This document shows, piece by piece, positions 47,962-57,006 of a stretch of DNA of 64,000 nucleotides. Positions within the stretch are counted from its first letter, which is position 1. Every line of letters begins with the position of its first letter. A model generated the notes under the pieces. That model was not told where the DNA came from. It made no database searches and saw only the letters and a program-made list of their open reading frames with translations. The position numbers and the translations under genes were made by a program. This DNA is from Micromonospora sediminimaris (GTDB lineage Bacteria > Actinomycetota > Actinomycetes > Mycobacteriales > Micromonosporaceae). Location: positions 186,001 through 250,000 of the forward strand of contig FOLJ01000010.1 in NCBI GenBank assembly GCA_900112325.1, in the 5' to 3' direction.

Positions 47962-49158
47962 GTGGGTAACGCGCTGAGGCAGTGGCTGCGTCGCAATCCG
48001 GCGGCCGGTGACGCGCTGCTGGCCGTCGGCCTGGTCCTGGCGGAGGTCGTGTTCACCCTGCTGGCTCCCCGGGAGCTCTGGCCGCGACCACTGCCGGCGA
48101 CGCTGGGGTGGAGCGTGGTGTGCGCGGCACCGGTCGTGCTGCGCCGGGTAGCGCCGTGGCCGGCGCTGCTCGCCGCGTTGGCGACGCTGCTGCCGTCCTT
48201 CGTCATCGAGGTGGCGCCGAACACGCAGAGTCTCACCTTCGTGGTGCTCACCTACACGATGGCGGCCTACCGTCCGGTGCGGCCGGCGCTGGTGGCGGCG
48301 GTGGGGTTGTGGCTTCCGGTGGCCGTGGTGAACGCCCTGGTGCCGCCGGAGGGTGTTCCGCAGGTCAGTTCGGCGTTCCTGATCGCCAACAGCATCCTGG
48401 TGGGGATCGTGTCGTTCTCGGTGGGGCGCACGGTGCACGCGCGGCGCTCCTCGACCGAGGCACTGCGGGAACGGGCCCGGGTCGCCGAGGCCAACCAGCG
48501 GGCGCTTGCCGAACAGGCGGTCGCGGACGAGCGGCGCCGGATCGCCCGGGAGTTGCACGACGTGGTGGCCCACCACGTCAGCGTGATGGGGGTGTTGGCG
48601 ACCGGGGTGCGGCGGGTGCTGCGCCGTGACCCGGACAGCGCCGACGAGGCGATGGCCACGATCGAGGAGACCAGCCGGGCGACGCTGCGGGAGCTGCGCC
48701 GGCTGCTGGACGTGCTGCGTACCGAGGCCGAGCCGGCGGCGGAGCTGGCGCCGCAGCCGGGTCTGGCCGGTATCGCGACGCTCGCCGATCAGGTCCGGGA
48801 GGCCGGGCTGCCGGTGACGTTGACCGTGGCAGGAACGCCGGGGCAGTTGGAGGAGGGGGTGGCGCTGACCGTGTACCGGATCGTGCAGGAGGCGCTGACG
48901 AACGCCCTCAAGCATGCCGGGTCGGCGACCGCGCAGGTGCGGGTGGGTTTCGGTGGCGATGCGGTGGAGGTCGAGGTCACCGACACCGGTCGCGGGCCGT
49001 CACCGGACACCGATCGGATCGGACACGGCCTGGTCGGGATGCGGGAACGGGTCGGCCTCTACGGTGGGGTCCTGCGCACCGGCGCGCGCAGCGGCGGCGG
49101 CTACCGGGTGTACGCCCGGATTCCGGTCGAGCCGCTGCCCGAGACGAGCCGGCGGTGA
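47962..49158 (+). CDS. sensor histidine kinase, NarX/DesK type
   Basis: This 398-aa protein has about five membrane helices in its first 150 residues and no periplasmic domain. A HisKA_3 dimerisation domain (RRRIARELHDVVAHHVSVMGV; the His in LHD is the phosphoacceptor) and a HATPase_c domain follow (VYRIVQEALTNALKHAG, DTGRGPSPDTDRIGHGLVGMRERV). It should respond to a membrane or envelope cue by phosphorylating the response regulator encoded 40 bp downstream. The signal is unknown. The following ABC exporter operon is a candidate target, as similar pairs commonly flank such exporters. Confidence 0.93.
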   Translation: MGNALRQWLRRNPAAGDALLAVGLVLAEVVFTLLAPRELWPRPLPATLGWSVVCAAPVVLRRVAPWPALLAALATLLPSFVIEVAPNTQSLTFVVLTYTMAAYRPVRPALVAAVGLWLPVAVVNALVPPEGVPQVSSAFLIANSILVGIVSFSVGRTVHARRSSTEALRERARVAEANQRALAEQAVADERRRIARELHDVVAHHVSVMGVLATGVRRVLRRDPDSADEAMATIEETSRATLRELRRLLDVLRTEAEPAAELAPQPGLAGIATLADQVREAGLPVTLTVAGTPGQLEEGVALTVYRIVQEALTNALKHAGSATAQVRVGFGGDAVEVEVTDTGRGPSPDTDRIGHGLVGMRERVGLYGGVLRTGARSGGGYRVYARIPVEPLPETSRR

Positions 49159-49198
49159 GGTGGGCCTGGTGAGCGGTGCAGTCGACAGGGAGGATCAG

Positions 49199-49885
49199 AT
49201 GGCCGATTCGACGGGGCAGGCCCGGCCGGTGCGGATCCTGCTCGCCGACGACCAGCCGCTGCTGCGTACCGGCTTCCGGATGGTCCTCGGCGCGGAGACC
49301 GACCTGGACATCGTCGCGGAGGCCGGCGACGGGGTGGAGGCGGTGGAGCTGTCCCGTCGGTTGCTGCCGGACGTGGTGCTGATGGACATTCGGATGCCGA
49401 GGATGGACGGGGTGAGCGCCACCCGGGCGATCGTGGATGCCCGGCTGCCGGTGCGGGTGCTCATTCTGACCACCTTCGACCTCGACGAGTACGTGGTGGG
49501 TGCGCTGCGGGCCGGGGCGAGCGGGTTCCTGGCCAAGGACGTGCCGGCGGAGGATCTGGTCACCGCGATCCACACGGTGGCCGCCGGCGACGCGGTGGTG
49601 GCGCCGCGGATCCTGCGTCGGCTGCTGGACCGCTTCGCCGACGTGCTGCCGGATCCGTCCGCGACGCCGCCGAAGGCGTTGGGCGCGCTCACCGAACGGG
49701 AGCGGGAGGTGCTCGTGCAGGTCGCCCGCGGCCTGTCGAACGCCGAGATCGCCCGGGCGCTGTCGGTGAGCGAGACCACCATCAAGACGCACGTCGGACA
49801 TGTGCTGACCAAGCTCGGGCTACGCGACCGGGTGCAGGCGGTGGTGCTGGCGTACGAGTCGGGCCTGGTCCGACCTGGGGGTTAA
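49199..49885 (+). CDS. LuxR/NarL-type response regulator
   Basis: This 228-aa protein has an intact receiver: ILLADDQPLLRTGFRMVL (acidic pair), DVVLMDIRMPRMDG (phosphoacceptor Asp) and LTTFDLDEYVVGALRAGASGFLAKD (conserved Thr and Lys). It has a C-terminal LuxR helix-turn-helix (LTEREREVLVQVARGLSNAEIARALSVSETTIKTHVGHVLTKLGL). AGGGAGGATC lies just upstream of ATG 49199. It is the cognate partner of the upstream kinase, and the next genes encode an exporter, so a cell-envelope or drug-efflux response is plausible but unproven. Confidence 0.93.
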   Translation: MADSTGQARPVRILLADDQPLLRTGFRMVLGAETDLDIVAEAGDGVEAVELSRRLLPDVVLMDIRMPRMDGVSATRAIVDARLPVRVLILTTFDLDEYVVGALRAGASGFLAKDVPAEDLVTAIHTVAAGDAVVAPRILRRLLDRFADVLPDPSATPPKALGALTEREREVLVQVARGLSNAEIARALSVSETTIKTHVGHVLTKLGLRDRVQAVVLAYESGLVRPGG

Positions 49886-50167
49886 CGCCGTCGTTGCATC
49901 CGTCACCTACCGTGACGACCTGCGGCGGAAATCGGTTGACCCTCACGCGACGGCAACGTCCAGGATGACCATGACCACCGACGGCAGATGAGCGACAGCT
50001 GCCGGAGTCGGGGACAACCCTGACTTCGGTTGGGGGGTACCCGCAGCCGGAAATCCGCTTCGGCTCCGCCCGGAGTCGGACGGATCGGCGGTGGGCAGCA
50101 CAGATGATGGACTCGCACCGGACCAGCGGGGGCGGTGCGAGCAGACCGCGACGGAGAGGTACGTGAC

Positions 50168-50935
50168 GTGACCGCTACCACAGGCCAGCCGGCATCGGCC
50201 GCAGCCCGGGCGAGCGACGTGTGGAAGGTGTACGGCAGCGGCGAGGCGCAGGTCATCGCCCTGCGGGGGGTCAGCGCGGAGTTCGAGCGCGGACGGTTCA
50301 CAGCGATCATGGGCCCGTCGGGTTCCGGCAAGTCGACGTTGATGCACTGCCTGGCCGGGTTGGACTCGGTCACCCGGGGCACGGTGGCGATCGGCGACAC
50401 CACCGTCACCGGGCTCGGTGACGCGGGTCTGACGAAGCTACGCCGCGACAAGGTCGGCTTCATCTTCCAGCAGTTCAACCTGCTGCCGACGTTGACCGCC
50501 AAGGAGAACATCCTGCTCCCGCTCTCGATCGCCGGGCGCAAGCCGGACCCGGCCTGGTTCGACGTCGTGATCGACACGGTGGGTCTGCGGGACCGGCTGG
50601 GTCACCGGCCGGCGCAGTTGTCCGGCGGCCAGCAGCAGCGGGTGGCGTGCGCCCGGGCCCTGGTCGCCCGCCCCGAGGTGATCTTCGCGGACGAGCCGAC
50701 CGGCAACCTCGACTCGCGTTCCGGCGCGGAGGTGTTGAACTTCCTGCGCAACTCGGTACGCCAGCACGGGCAGACCATCGTCATGGTCACCCACGATCCG
50801 ACGGCCGCCGCGTACGCCGACCGGGTGGTGTTCCTCGCCGACGGCCAGATCGTCTCGGAGTTGATCGAGCCGACCGCGGACACGGTGCTGGACACGATGA
50901 AGAAGCTGGACACGCCCGCCGAGGTGGCCGGCTGA
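50168..50935 (+). CDS. ABC exporter ATPase, MacB/LolD type
   Basis: This 255-aa protein is a single ATPase domain with Walker A GPSGSGKST (about residues 45-53), Q-loop IFQQFNLLPTLTAKENILLPL, signature LSGGQQQRVACARALV, Walker B VIFADEPTGNLD and H-loop MVTHD. This pattern marks the MacB/LolD group, which powers mechanotransmission for export of drugs, lipoproteins or peptides rather than transport through its own pore. It overlaps the following permease start by one base (TGATG). GTG 50168 follows GGAGAGG at slightly long spacing. Confidence 0.95.
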   Translation: MTATTGQPASAAARASDVWKVYGSGEAQVIALRGVSAEFERGRFTAIMGPSGSGKSTLMHCLAGLDSVTRGTVAIGDTTVTGLGDAGLTKLRRDKVGFIFQQFNLLPTLTAKENILLPLSIAGRKPDPAWFDVVIDTVGLRDRLGHRPAQLSGGQQQRVACARALVARPEVIFADEPTGNLDSRSGAEVLNFLRNSVRQHGQTIVMVTHDPTAAAYADRVVFLADGQIVSELIEPTADTVLDTMKKLDTPAEVAG

Positions 50936-53484
50936 TGTTCCGGGCAACCTTGAAGAGTCTGCTGGCCCGCAAGGTCCGGCTGATCCTGTCCGGCCTGGCC
51001 GTGGTGCTCGGCGTGATGTTCGTCTCCGGCGCCTTCGTCCTCACCGACACCCTGGGCCGCTCCTTCGACTCGCTGTTCGCCGACGCGTACGCCGAGGTCG
51101 ACGTCAACGTGGCCGCCAAGCCGAAGCTGGAACTCGGCGAGATGGAGGGTGAGCAGCTCGCCAGCCCGTTCCCGGCCGCCACGTTGGAGACGGTGCGTGC
51201 GGTGGACGGGGTGGCCGAGGCCACCGGGGTGGTCGCCGTCGACGGGGCCCGGTTGATCGGCAGCAACGGCAAGGCCGTCACCTCCTTCGGGCCGCCGCAG
51301 TTGGGCGGCAACTGGACCGGTGAGAGCGACCTGGTGCGGTTGCGGGAGGGCCGGGCACCGCAGGCCGACGACGAGATCGTGATCAACAAGGGGTTGGCGG
51401 ACGCCGGCCGGGTGGCGCTCGGCGACCGGGTGGGGGTGCTCACCCTCCAGCCGCGCCAGGATTTCACGATCGTCGGCATCTTCGGCTACAGCGGTGACCG
51501 CGACTCCCTCGGCGGCGCCAACGAGGTCATGTTCACCACCCCCGTGGCGCAGCAGCTGATGCTCGGCGAGTCGGACGTGTTCAGCAACATCGTGGTCACC
51601 GCCGCCGACGGCGTCTCCGACGACCAGCTGCGCGACGCGGTGGCCACGGCTGTCGGCGACGGCTATGTGGTCAAGACCGGCGAGCAGCTCTCCGCCGAGG
51701 CCGCCGCCGGCCTGAAAGAGGGGCTGTCCTTCTTCAACCGCATCCTGCTCGGCTTCGCCGCGGTGGCCCTGCTGGTCGGGACGTTCCTGATCCTCAACAC
51801 GTTCTCGATCATCGTGGCGCAGCGCACCCGGGAACTGGCGTTGCTGCGGGCCGTCGGCGCCAGCGGCAAGCAGATCATCGGCTCGGTGGTGCTGGAGGCG
51901 GTCGCCGTCGGGTTGATCGCCTCGGTGTTCGGCCTGGCCGCTGGCATCGGCATCGGCGCGCTGCTGGCGTACCTGTTCGGCAACCTCGCCGGTGGGCTGG
52001 CCCTGGCCGGGGTCGCGGTGCCGGCGTCGGCGGTGATCGGCGCGTTCGGCGTCGGTCTGGTGATCACGGTGCTGGCGGCGCTGCTGCCGGCGCTGCGGGC
52101 CGCGCGGATCCCACCGATCGCGGCGATGCAGGACGTGGCCACGCCGGACCGGCCGTTGACAAAGGTGACCGTCGGCGGCGCACTGGTCACCGCGATCGGC
52201 GCCACCCTGCTCTTCCTCGGCCTGGGCGGGTACGCCGGTGGCAGCACGCTGGCCACAATTCTCGGTGGCGTGCTGTTCTCGTTCATCGGGGTGGCCCTGC
52301 TGACGCCGCTGATCAGTCGTCCGGTGGTGGCGGCGCTGGGCACGGTTTTCTCCGGCTGGGTGCCGGGCAAGCTGGGTCGGCTCAACTCCGGTCGCAACCC
52401 GCGCCGCACCGCGATCACCGCCGCCGCGTTGATGGTGGGGATCGCCCTGGTCACCGGCATCACGGTGATCCTGGACTCGGCCAAGAGCAGCATCAGCGGG
52501 CTGGCGCAGGACAGCATCAGCGCCGAGCTGGTGATCGCCGGGGCGCAGTCGGGTCCGCGCCCGCCGACGTTCGACCCGGCGGTCCTGGACGAGGCGAAGG
52601 CGATCCCTGGTGTCCGCCTCGTCGACGGCGAGTACGGCGACATGGCGCTGGTCGGCGGCGAGCGTACCTGGGTCGGTGCCAGCAGCGAACCGAGCGCGCT
52701 GGTGGAGATGTTCGGCGCGACCGCCACCGCCGGGGACATCGGGCGGCTGGGGCCGGGCCAGATGTTGATCAGTTCTGACGCGGCGGAGTCGCGTGGCCTG
52801 TCGGTCGGCTCGACGGTGCCGGTGCAGTTGGCCCGTGGCGAGGAACGCACCTACACGGTCACCGGCATCTACGAGAGCACCCCGCTGTTCGGCGGCGTGA
52901 CGTTGCCCGCCGAGGCGGCGCGTGACTTCGCCATCCCGCAGCCCATCCAGGGCTACATCCAGCTGGAGCCCGGAGTACGGGCGGCCGACGTGCTGCCCCA
53001 GGTGGAGGCGCTGCTGACGGACAGTCCGGAGGTGTCGGTGGCCGACCGGGACGCGTTCATCGAGCAGCAGGCCGGGCAGCTCGACGGGCTGCTCCAGATG
53101 ATCCAGATCCTGCTGGCGCTGGCCATCGTGATCGCGGTGCTCGGCATCATCAACACCCTCGCCCTGTCGGTGCTGGAGCGGACCCGGGAGCTGGGTCTGT
53201 TGCGTGCCATCGGCCTGCGCCGGTCGCAGACCATGGGGATGATCACCGTGGAGGCGGTGGTGATCTCGGTGTTCGGCGCGCTGCTCGGCGTCGTGGTCGG
53301 TGCCGGCCTGGGTGCCGCGGTGGTGGAGGCCCTGCGCGACGAGGGAATCACCAAGCTGGTGCTGCCGTGGGGCCAGATGGGTGTCTTCCTCGGCCTGGCC
53401 GCGATCATCGGGGTGATCGCGGCGGCGCTGCCGGCGATCCGGGCCGCCCGGATCAACGTGCTGGGCGCCATCGCCCACGACTGA
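50935..53484 (+). CDS. FtsX-like ABC permease, double-domain
   Basis: This 849-aa protein has two FtsX-like membrane modules: one N-terminal helix, then a large extracellular domain (residues about 45-255), three helices near 275-400, a fourth helix near 490, a second extracellular domain and a final three-helix set (about 710-849) ending INVLGAIAHD. The ETVRAVDGVAEATGVVAVDG and TIVGIFGYSGDRDSLGGANE segments are typical MacB_PCD parts. It pairs with the upstream ATPase to form an exporter or mechanotransmitter. The substrate is unknown; the sensor kinase and regulator just upstream suggest inducible expression. A strong hairpin follows. Confidence 0.92.
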   Translation: MFRATLKSLLARKVRLILSGLAVVLGVMFVSGAFVLTDTLGRSFDSLFADAYAEVDVNVAAKPKLELGEMEGEQLASPFPAATLETVRAVDGVAEATGVVAVDGARLIGSNGKAVTSFGPPQLGGNWTGESDLVRLREGRAPQADDEIVINKGLADAGRVALGDRVGVLTLQPRQDFTIVGIFGYSGDRDSLGGANEVMFTTPVAQQLMLGESDVFSNIVVTAADGVSDDQLRDAVATAVGDGYVVKTGEQLSAEAAAGLKEGLSFFNRILLGFAAVALLVGTFLILNTFSIIVAQRTRELALLRAVGASGKQIIGSVVLEAVAVGLIASVFGLAAGIGIGALLAYLFGNLAGGLALAGVAVPASAVIGAFGVGLVITVLAALLPALRAARIPPIAAMQDVATPDRPLTKVTVGGALVTAIGATLLFLGLGGYAGGSTLATILGGVLFSFIGVALLTPLISRPVVAALGTVFSGWVPGKLGRLNSGRNPRRTAITAAALMVGIALVTGITVILDSAKSSISGLAQDSISAELVIAGAQSGPRPPTFDPAVLDEAKAIPGVRLVDGEYGDMALVGGERTWVGASSEPSALVEMFGATATAGDIGRLGPGQMLISSDAAESRGLSVGSTVPVQLARGEERTYTVTGIYESTPLFGGVTLPAEAARDFAIPQPIQGYIQLEPGVRAADVLPQVEALLTDSPEVSVADRDAFIEQQAGQLDGLLQMIQILLALAIVIAVLGIINTLALSVLERTRELGLLRAIGLRRSQTMGMITVEAVVISVFGALLGVVVGAGLGAAVVEALRDEGITKLVLPWGQMGVFLGLAAIIGVIAAALPAIRAARINVLGAIAHD

Positions 53485-53501
53485 GGCACCGCCGAAGCAA
53501 C

Positions 53502-53532
53502 GGCCCCTGTCACCGATCCGGTGGCAGGGGCC
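53502..53532. terminator. terminator between the ABC permease and the convergent HAD gene
   Basis: GGCCCCTGTCACC at 53502-53514 pairs with 53520-53532 (13 bp with one T-G wobble) around a 5-nt loop. It is followed by TTGCGCT. Confidence 0.75.
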
Positions 53533-53567
53533 TTGCGCTGCGCGTCCAGCAGATCAGCCGGACGGTG

Positions 53568-54239
53568 TCAGGCGGGGGTTCGGCGCAGCAGCCCCGCCAG
53601 CAGGTCCAGATCCGCCAGCAGCAGGCTCTCCAACTGGTGTACGCCGTCGGCCGGCGCCAGCGGCACCTCGGCGGGTACGGCCAGCACCGCGGCCCCGGCG
53701 GCGACCGCGCTGGCCACCCCGGTCGCCGAGTCCTCGATCGCCACGCACCTGTCGATGGGCACTCCGAGCAGCCGGGCGGCCGTCAGGTAGGGCTCCGGGT
53801 GCGGCTTGGTCGAGTCGACCTCGTCACCGCAGACCACCACGTCGAAGCTGTCCCGGCCGAGGGTGTCCAGGGCGATCTCGACAAGTGCCCGCCCGCTGGA
53901 GGTGACCAGGGCCGTCGGGATCCGCGCCTGCCGGACCGCGCCGAGCAGCGCCAGCGCCCCCGGCCGCCACTGCAGCCCGGTGCGGAACAGCTCCAGGATC
54001 CGCGCGTTGATCCACTCCGCGCTGGTCTGCGGATCCCGGTGCGGCTGCCCCAGGTCGTCGTGCAGGATGCGCATCGAGTCGGCCATGCCCGTGCCGACGA
54101 TCGCCCGGCGGGCGTCGGCGGAGAGGTCGCCGCCGTAGTGCCGGGCGAGTTCGGCCAACGCGACGTCCCACAACCGCTCGCTGTCGACCAGGGTGCCGTC
54201 CATGTCGAAGAGCACGGCGGCTGGACGGTTGCTGCTCAC
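53568..54239 (-). CDS. HAD-superfamily phosphatase (beta-phosphoglucomutase-like)
   Basis: This 223-aa protein has the full HAD motif set: DMDGTLVDSE (motif I, residues 11-20), VTSSGRA (motif II), KPHPEPY (motif III) and IEDSATG (motif IV), with a helical cap of about 60 residues as in beta-phosphoglucomutase and sugar phosphatases. The DxDGT catalytic pair is intact. The likely substrate is a small sugar or similar phosphate. GTG 54239 follows GAGGAGGATCC. It is convergent with the ABC permease and lies upstream of the metallopeptidase gene on the same strand. Confidence 0.88.
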   Translation of the reverse strand: MSSNRPAAVLFDMDGTLVDSERLWDVALAELARHYGGDLSADARRAIVGTGMADSMRILHDDLGQPHRDPQTSAEWINARILELFRTGLQWRPGALALLGAVRQARIPTALVTSSGRALVEIALDTLGRDSFDVVVCGDEVDSTKPHPEPYLTAARLLGVPIDRCVAIEDSATGVASAVAAGAAVLAVPAEVPLAPADGVHQLESLLLADLDLLAGLLRRTPA

Positions 54240-54316
54240 CGGATCCTCCTCGGGCTCGGGTAACCGGTGAATCCTGTCAGCCGACGGTGCTTCCGCGCCC
54301 GGCGCAGTGACCTTTC

Positions 54317-55054
54317 TCAACCGAGGTCGCAGGCGGCCAGGGATCGTTCGTAGCCGCGGAAGAACGCCTCGGTCCGCTGCTCGGGGGTGCCGTGGGAGCC
54401 CTCGGCGAACCATGGTTGGCCGGGGTCGTCGCCGACGGCCAGCAGTCCCTCGTTGAACTCGTCGAGGTCGCCTTCCTCCAGGGTGAGCCGGCCGGCCCGT
54501 ACCGAGTCGCCGAGGAACGCCCCGGCCATGCAGTCGGCCTGCAACTCCTGCTGGATGGTGAAGTTGTACCGGATGCCCAGCCGGGTCTGGATGCCGTGCG
54601 CGTACTCGTGGCCGAGCAGATAGAACACGAACGCGTCACCGATCTGCCGGAAGGCGCCGAAGGACCAGTTGATGTCGTACGCGATGTAGTCGTCGATGGT
54701 GCAGTAGACCGCGTTGTTGCGGGGCACCTCCTGCCCGCCGCAGGAAACCTCACCGTCGCGCTGGTACGGAATGACCTGCCGGATCGGCCGGAAGGACTGC
54801 TCCGACGCCTCGAACTGGTCGGCCCAGTACACCTCGGCGAGCCGCTGCGCGTCGGCCACGTCCTGCCGGAACTCCTCCACCGTGTCGGTGCCGTCGGCAC
54901 GGGTCACCTCGGCCGTCGGCTCGGCCGGCTGCCGCTGCCCGCCCGGGTCCGCCGGTCCACCGACCGGCTCCACCATGCAGGCGGCCGCCGCCACCAGCGC
55001 TACCGCCAGGCCGGCGAGCCTGCCCCGGCGTCGCCCTCGCCCACCTGCCGCCAC
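54317..55054 (-). CDS. neutral zinc metallopeptidase-like lipoprotein (YpfJ family)
   Basis: This 245-aa protein starts with a basic segment and a hydrophobic stretch ending AAAC (lipobox, Cys about residue 26), so it is probably a lipid-anchored surface protein. It contains the zinc-protease motif HEYAH in FVFYLLGHEYAHGIQTRLG (about residues 149-167) and QQELQADCMAGAFLG (about 175-189) with the third ligand Glu/Asp, as in the YpfJ/putative neutral zinc metallopeptidase family. The physiological substrate is unknown. GTG 55054 has a GGGAGGAG site upstream. It is divergent from the DGPF operon. Confidence 0.88.
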   Translation of the reverse strand: MAAGGRGRRRGRLAGLAVALVAAAACMVEPVGGPADPGGQRQPAEPTAEVTRADGTDTVEEFRQDVADAQRLAEVYWADQFEASEQSFRPIRQVIPYQRDGEVSCGGQEVPRNNAVYCTIDDYIAYDINWSFGAFRQIGDAFVFYLLGHEYAHGIQTRLGIRYNFTIQQELQADCMAGAFLGDSVRAGRLTLEEGDLDEFNEGLLAVGDDPGQPWFAEGSHGTPEQRTEAFFRGYERSLAACDLG

Positions 55055-55169
55055 CGTGCTCCTCCCGCCTCGACGTCGCCGGTCCAGTACCCCGACGGTA
55101 CGACCGTCACGCCCGTTGCCGTCAGGTACGCCTTACCGCCCCGTCCGGTTCAGTTGCCCGCCTGCCGGC

Positions 55170-55209
55170 GTGTTTCATCCGAGTCTCTCGGGCCGGTCGG
55201 ATGAAACAC
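55170..55209. promoter_or_regulatory. inverted repeat overlapping a promoter (DGPF/ECF sigma operon)
   Basis: GTGTTTCATCCGA at 55170-55182 is the exact reverse complement of 55197-55209 (14-bp gap). It is followed by a -10-like TAGGGT at 55213-55218, so the arms straddle the expected -35 region. It looks like an operator controlling the two-gene operon starting at 55309. Confidence 0.5.
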
Positions 55210-55308
55210 ACCTAGGGTGCGGTGGTCGGTGTCCGGAACGGACGCCCGGCTCCGACGTCCCCGGTGAACCGGCACCGGCGATGGTGGCGGACGCGAGAGG
55301 GAGACCCC

Positions 55309-55707
55309 GTGAAATACATGATCATGCTGTACGGCTCGCAGCGGGACTACGACGCGATGGCCGGGCACGGCTCCGACCGACCGGCGATGTCGGCCGAAGA
55401 GGTGGCCGCGATGCACGAGCACATGGGCAGGGTGCACCAGGATCTTGCCGACTCCGGTGAGCTGGTGGACGCTCAGGGGCTGACCGCGCCGGTGCACGCC
55501 CGCCGGGTCCAGATGCGCGACGGCGCTGCGATGGTCACCGACGGTCCGTACCCGGAGACGCAGGAGGTCCTCGCCGGGTACACGGTGGTCGAGTGCGCCA
55601 GCTTCGACCGGGCCGCCGAGATCGCCGCCATGCTGGTGAACCCCGACAACCCGGGCGAGTACGTCGATGTCCGCCCGATCGCCGAGGGCGTCGACGATCT
55701 CGTCTGA
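55309..55707 (+). CDS. DGPF/YCII-domain protein
   Basis: This 132-aa protein has the YCII-related (DGPF) fold: KYMIMLYGSQRDYDAMA at the start, VTDGPYPETQEVLAGYTVVECASFDRAAEIAAMLV and DVRPIAEGV at the end. The DGPY-type motif with Asp and the conserved His/Asp residues suggest a small catalytic or regulatory cavity. The family is found genetically linked to ECF42-type sigma factors, and the next gene is one, overlapping by one base. GTG 55309 follows GGGAG at 5 nt. Its regulatory role with the sigma factor is known only in outline. Confidence 0.88.
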   Translation: MKYMIMLYGSQRDYDAMAGHGSDRPAMSAEEVAAMHEHMGRVHQDLADSGELVDAQGLTAPVHARRVQMRDGAAMVTDGPYPETQEVLAGYTVVECASFDRAAEIAAMLVNPDNPGEYVDVRPIAEGVDDLV

Positions 55708-56945
55708 TGGGTGAGCCGACCGTCGAGGACCTGCTACGCCGGCTGGCGCCGCAGGTCCTCGGCGCGCTCGTGCGCCGCTACGGGCACTTCGACACCGCCG
55801 AGGACGCCACCCAGGAGGCGCTGATCGCCGCGGCCACCGCCTGGCCCCGCGACGGCGTACCGGCCAACCCTCGGGCCTGGCTGATCACGGTGGCGTCGCG
55901 GCGACTCACCGACCTGCTCCGGGCCGAGCAGGCGCGACGCCAACGGGAGGACCTCGTCGGCCGGCGGGTGCTGGCCGAATGGCGGCTACCACCGCCGGGT
56001 GAACGGATCGCGGATTCCGACGACACCCTGATCCTGCTGTTCCTGTGCTGCCATCCGTCGCTCCCCCCGCCCGCGCAGATCGCGTTGACCCTCCGGGCGG
56101 TCGGCGGGCTGAGCACGGCGGAGGTGGCCCGGGCGTTCCTGGTGCCGGAGCAGACCATGACCCGGCGGATCAGCCGGGGCAAGCAGCGGATCCGCGACAG
56201 TGGCCTGCCCTTCGCGATGCCCGACCCGGCCGAGGTTCCGACGCGCCTCACGGCCGTGCTCCGGGTGCTCTACCTGATCTTCAACGAGGGGTACGCGAGC
56301 ACCTCCGGGCCCGGACTGCTCCGCGCTGACCTGTGTGCCGAGGCGATCCGGCTGACCCGGCTGCTGCGTCGGATGCTGCCCGACGCCGCGGAGGTGACCG
56401 GGCTGCTGGCGTTGCTGCTGCTCACCGACGCCCGCGCGCCGGCACGCACCGGGCCGCACGGCGAACTGGTGCCGATGGCCGAGCAGGACCGTTCCCGCTG
56501 GCGGGCCGATCAGATCACCGAGGGCACAGCGCTTGTGGTCGAGGCGCTGCGCCGGGGACGCCCCGGGCCGTACCAGGTCCAGGCCGCCATCGCTGCCCTG
56601 CACGACGAGGCGCCGAGCCCGGACGAGACCGACTGGCCGCAGATCGCGGCGCTGTACGAGGTGCTGACGGAGATGGACAGCAACCCCCTGGTCGCGCTGA
56701 ACCACGCCGTCGCGGTGGCCATGACGGACGGTCCCGACGCGGGACTGACGCTTGTCGACCGGGTGGCCGCAGACGGTCGGCTGGCCCGGGATCCGAGGCT
56801 GCCCGCCGTACGCGCGCATTTGCTGGAGCGGCGCGGCGACCCGGCGGCGGCCCGCGCCGAGTACCGGACAGCCGCCGCGCGGGCCGCCAACCTGGCGCAG
56901 CAGCGTTACCTCAACGCTCGCGCCGACCGCCTCACCGACGGCTGA
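55707..56945 (+). CDS. ECF sigma factor with long C-terminal extension (ECF42/SigJ-like)
   Basis: This 412-aa protein has sigma region 2 (VRRYGHFDTAEDATQEALIAAATAWPRDGVPANPRAWLI, residues about 19-57) and region 4 (ALTLRAVGGLSTAEVARAFLVPEQTMTRRISRGKQRIR, about 127-165). A 240-residue C-terminal extension follows, containing YLIFNEGYASTSGPGLLRADLCAEAIRL and TPR-like repeats (LNHAVAVAMTDGPDAGLTL). This is the ECF42 (DUF6596) layout; the extension replaces a separate anti-sigma factor. In other actinobacteria such sigma factors affect antibiotic resistance and drive DGPF genes, as the linked gene here suggests. Translation is coupled to that gene. Confidence 0.9.
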   Translation: MGEPTVEDLLRRLAPQVLGALVRRYGHFDTAEDATQEALIAAATAWPRDGVPANPRAWLITVASRRLTDLLRAEQARRQREDLVGRRVLAEWRLPPPGERIADSDDTLILLFLCCHPSLPPPAQIALTLRAVGGLSTAEVARAFLVPEQTMTRRISRGKQRIRDSGLPFAMPDPAEVPTRLTAVLRVLYLIFNEGYASTSGPGLLRADLCAEAIRLTRLLRRMLPDAAEVTGLLALLLLTDARAPARTGPHGELVPMAEQDRSRWRADQITEGTALVVEALRRGRPGPYQVQAAIAALHDEAPSPDETDWPQIAALYEVLTEMDSNPLVALNHAVAVAMTDGPDAGLTLVDRVAADGRLARDPRLPAVRAHLLERRGDPAAARAEYRTAAARAANLAQQRYLNARADRLTDG

Positions 56946-57006
56946 CCCACCGGGCGGCACCGACGGCTTCGGCAGCCGGACCGCCATCGCCGCGGCGGCT
57001 GAGGCA

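Noticed and set aside
50602..53478. 958-codon minus-strand frame opposite the ABC permease
   Set aside because: GC-rich sequence gives long open antisense frames. The product is Asp/Arg/Gln/His-rich with no recognisable fold, while the plus-strand FtsX-like permease is well supported.
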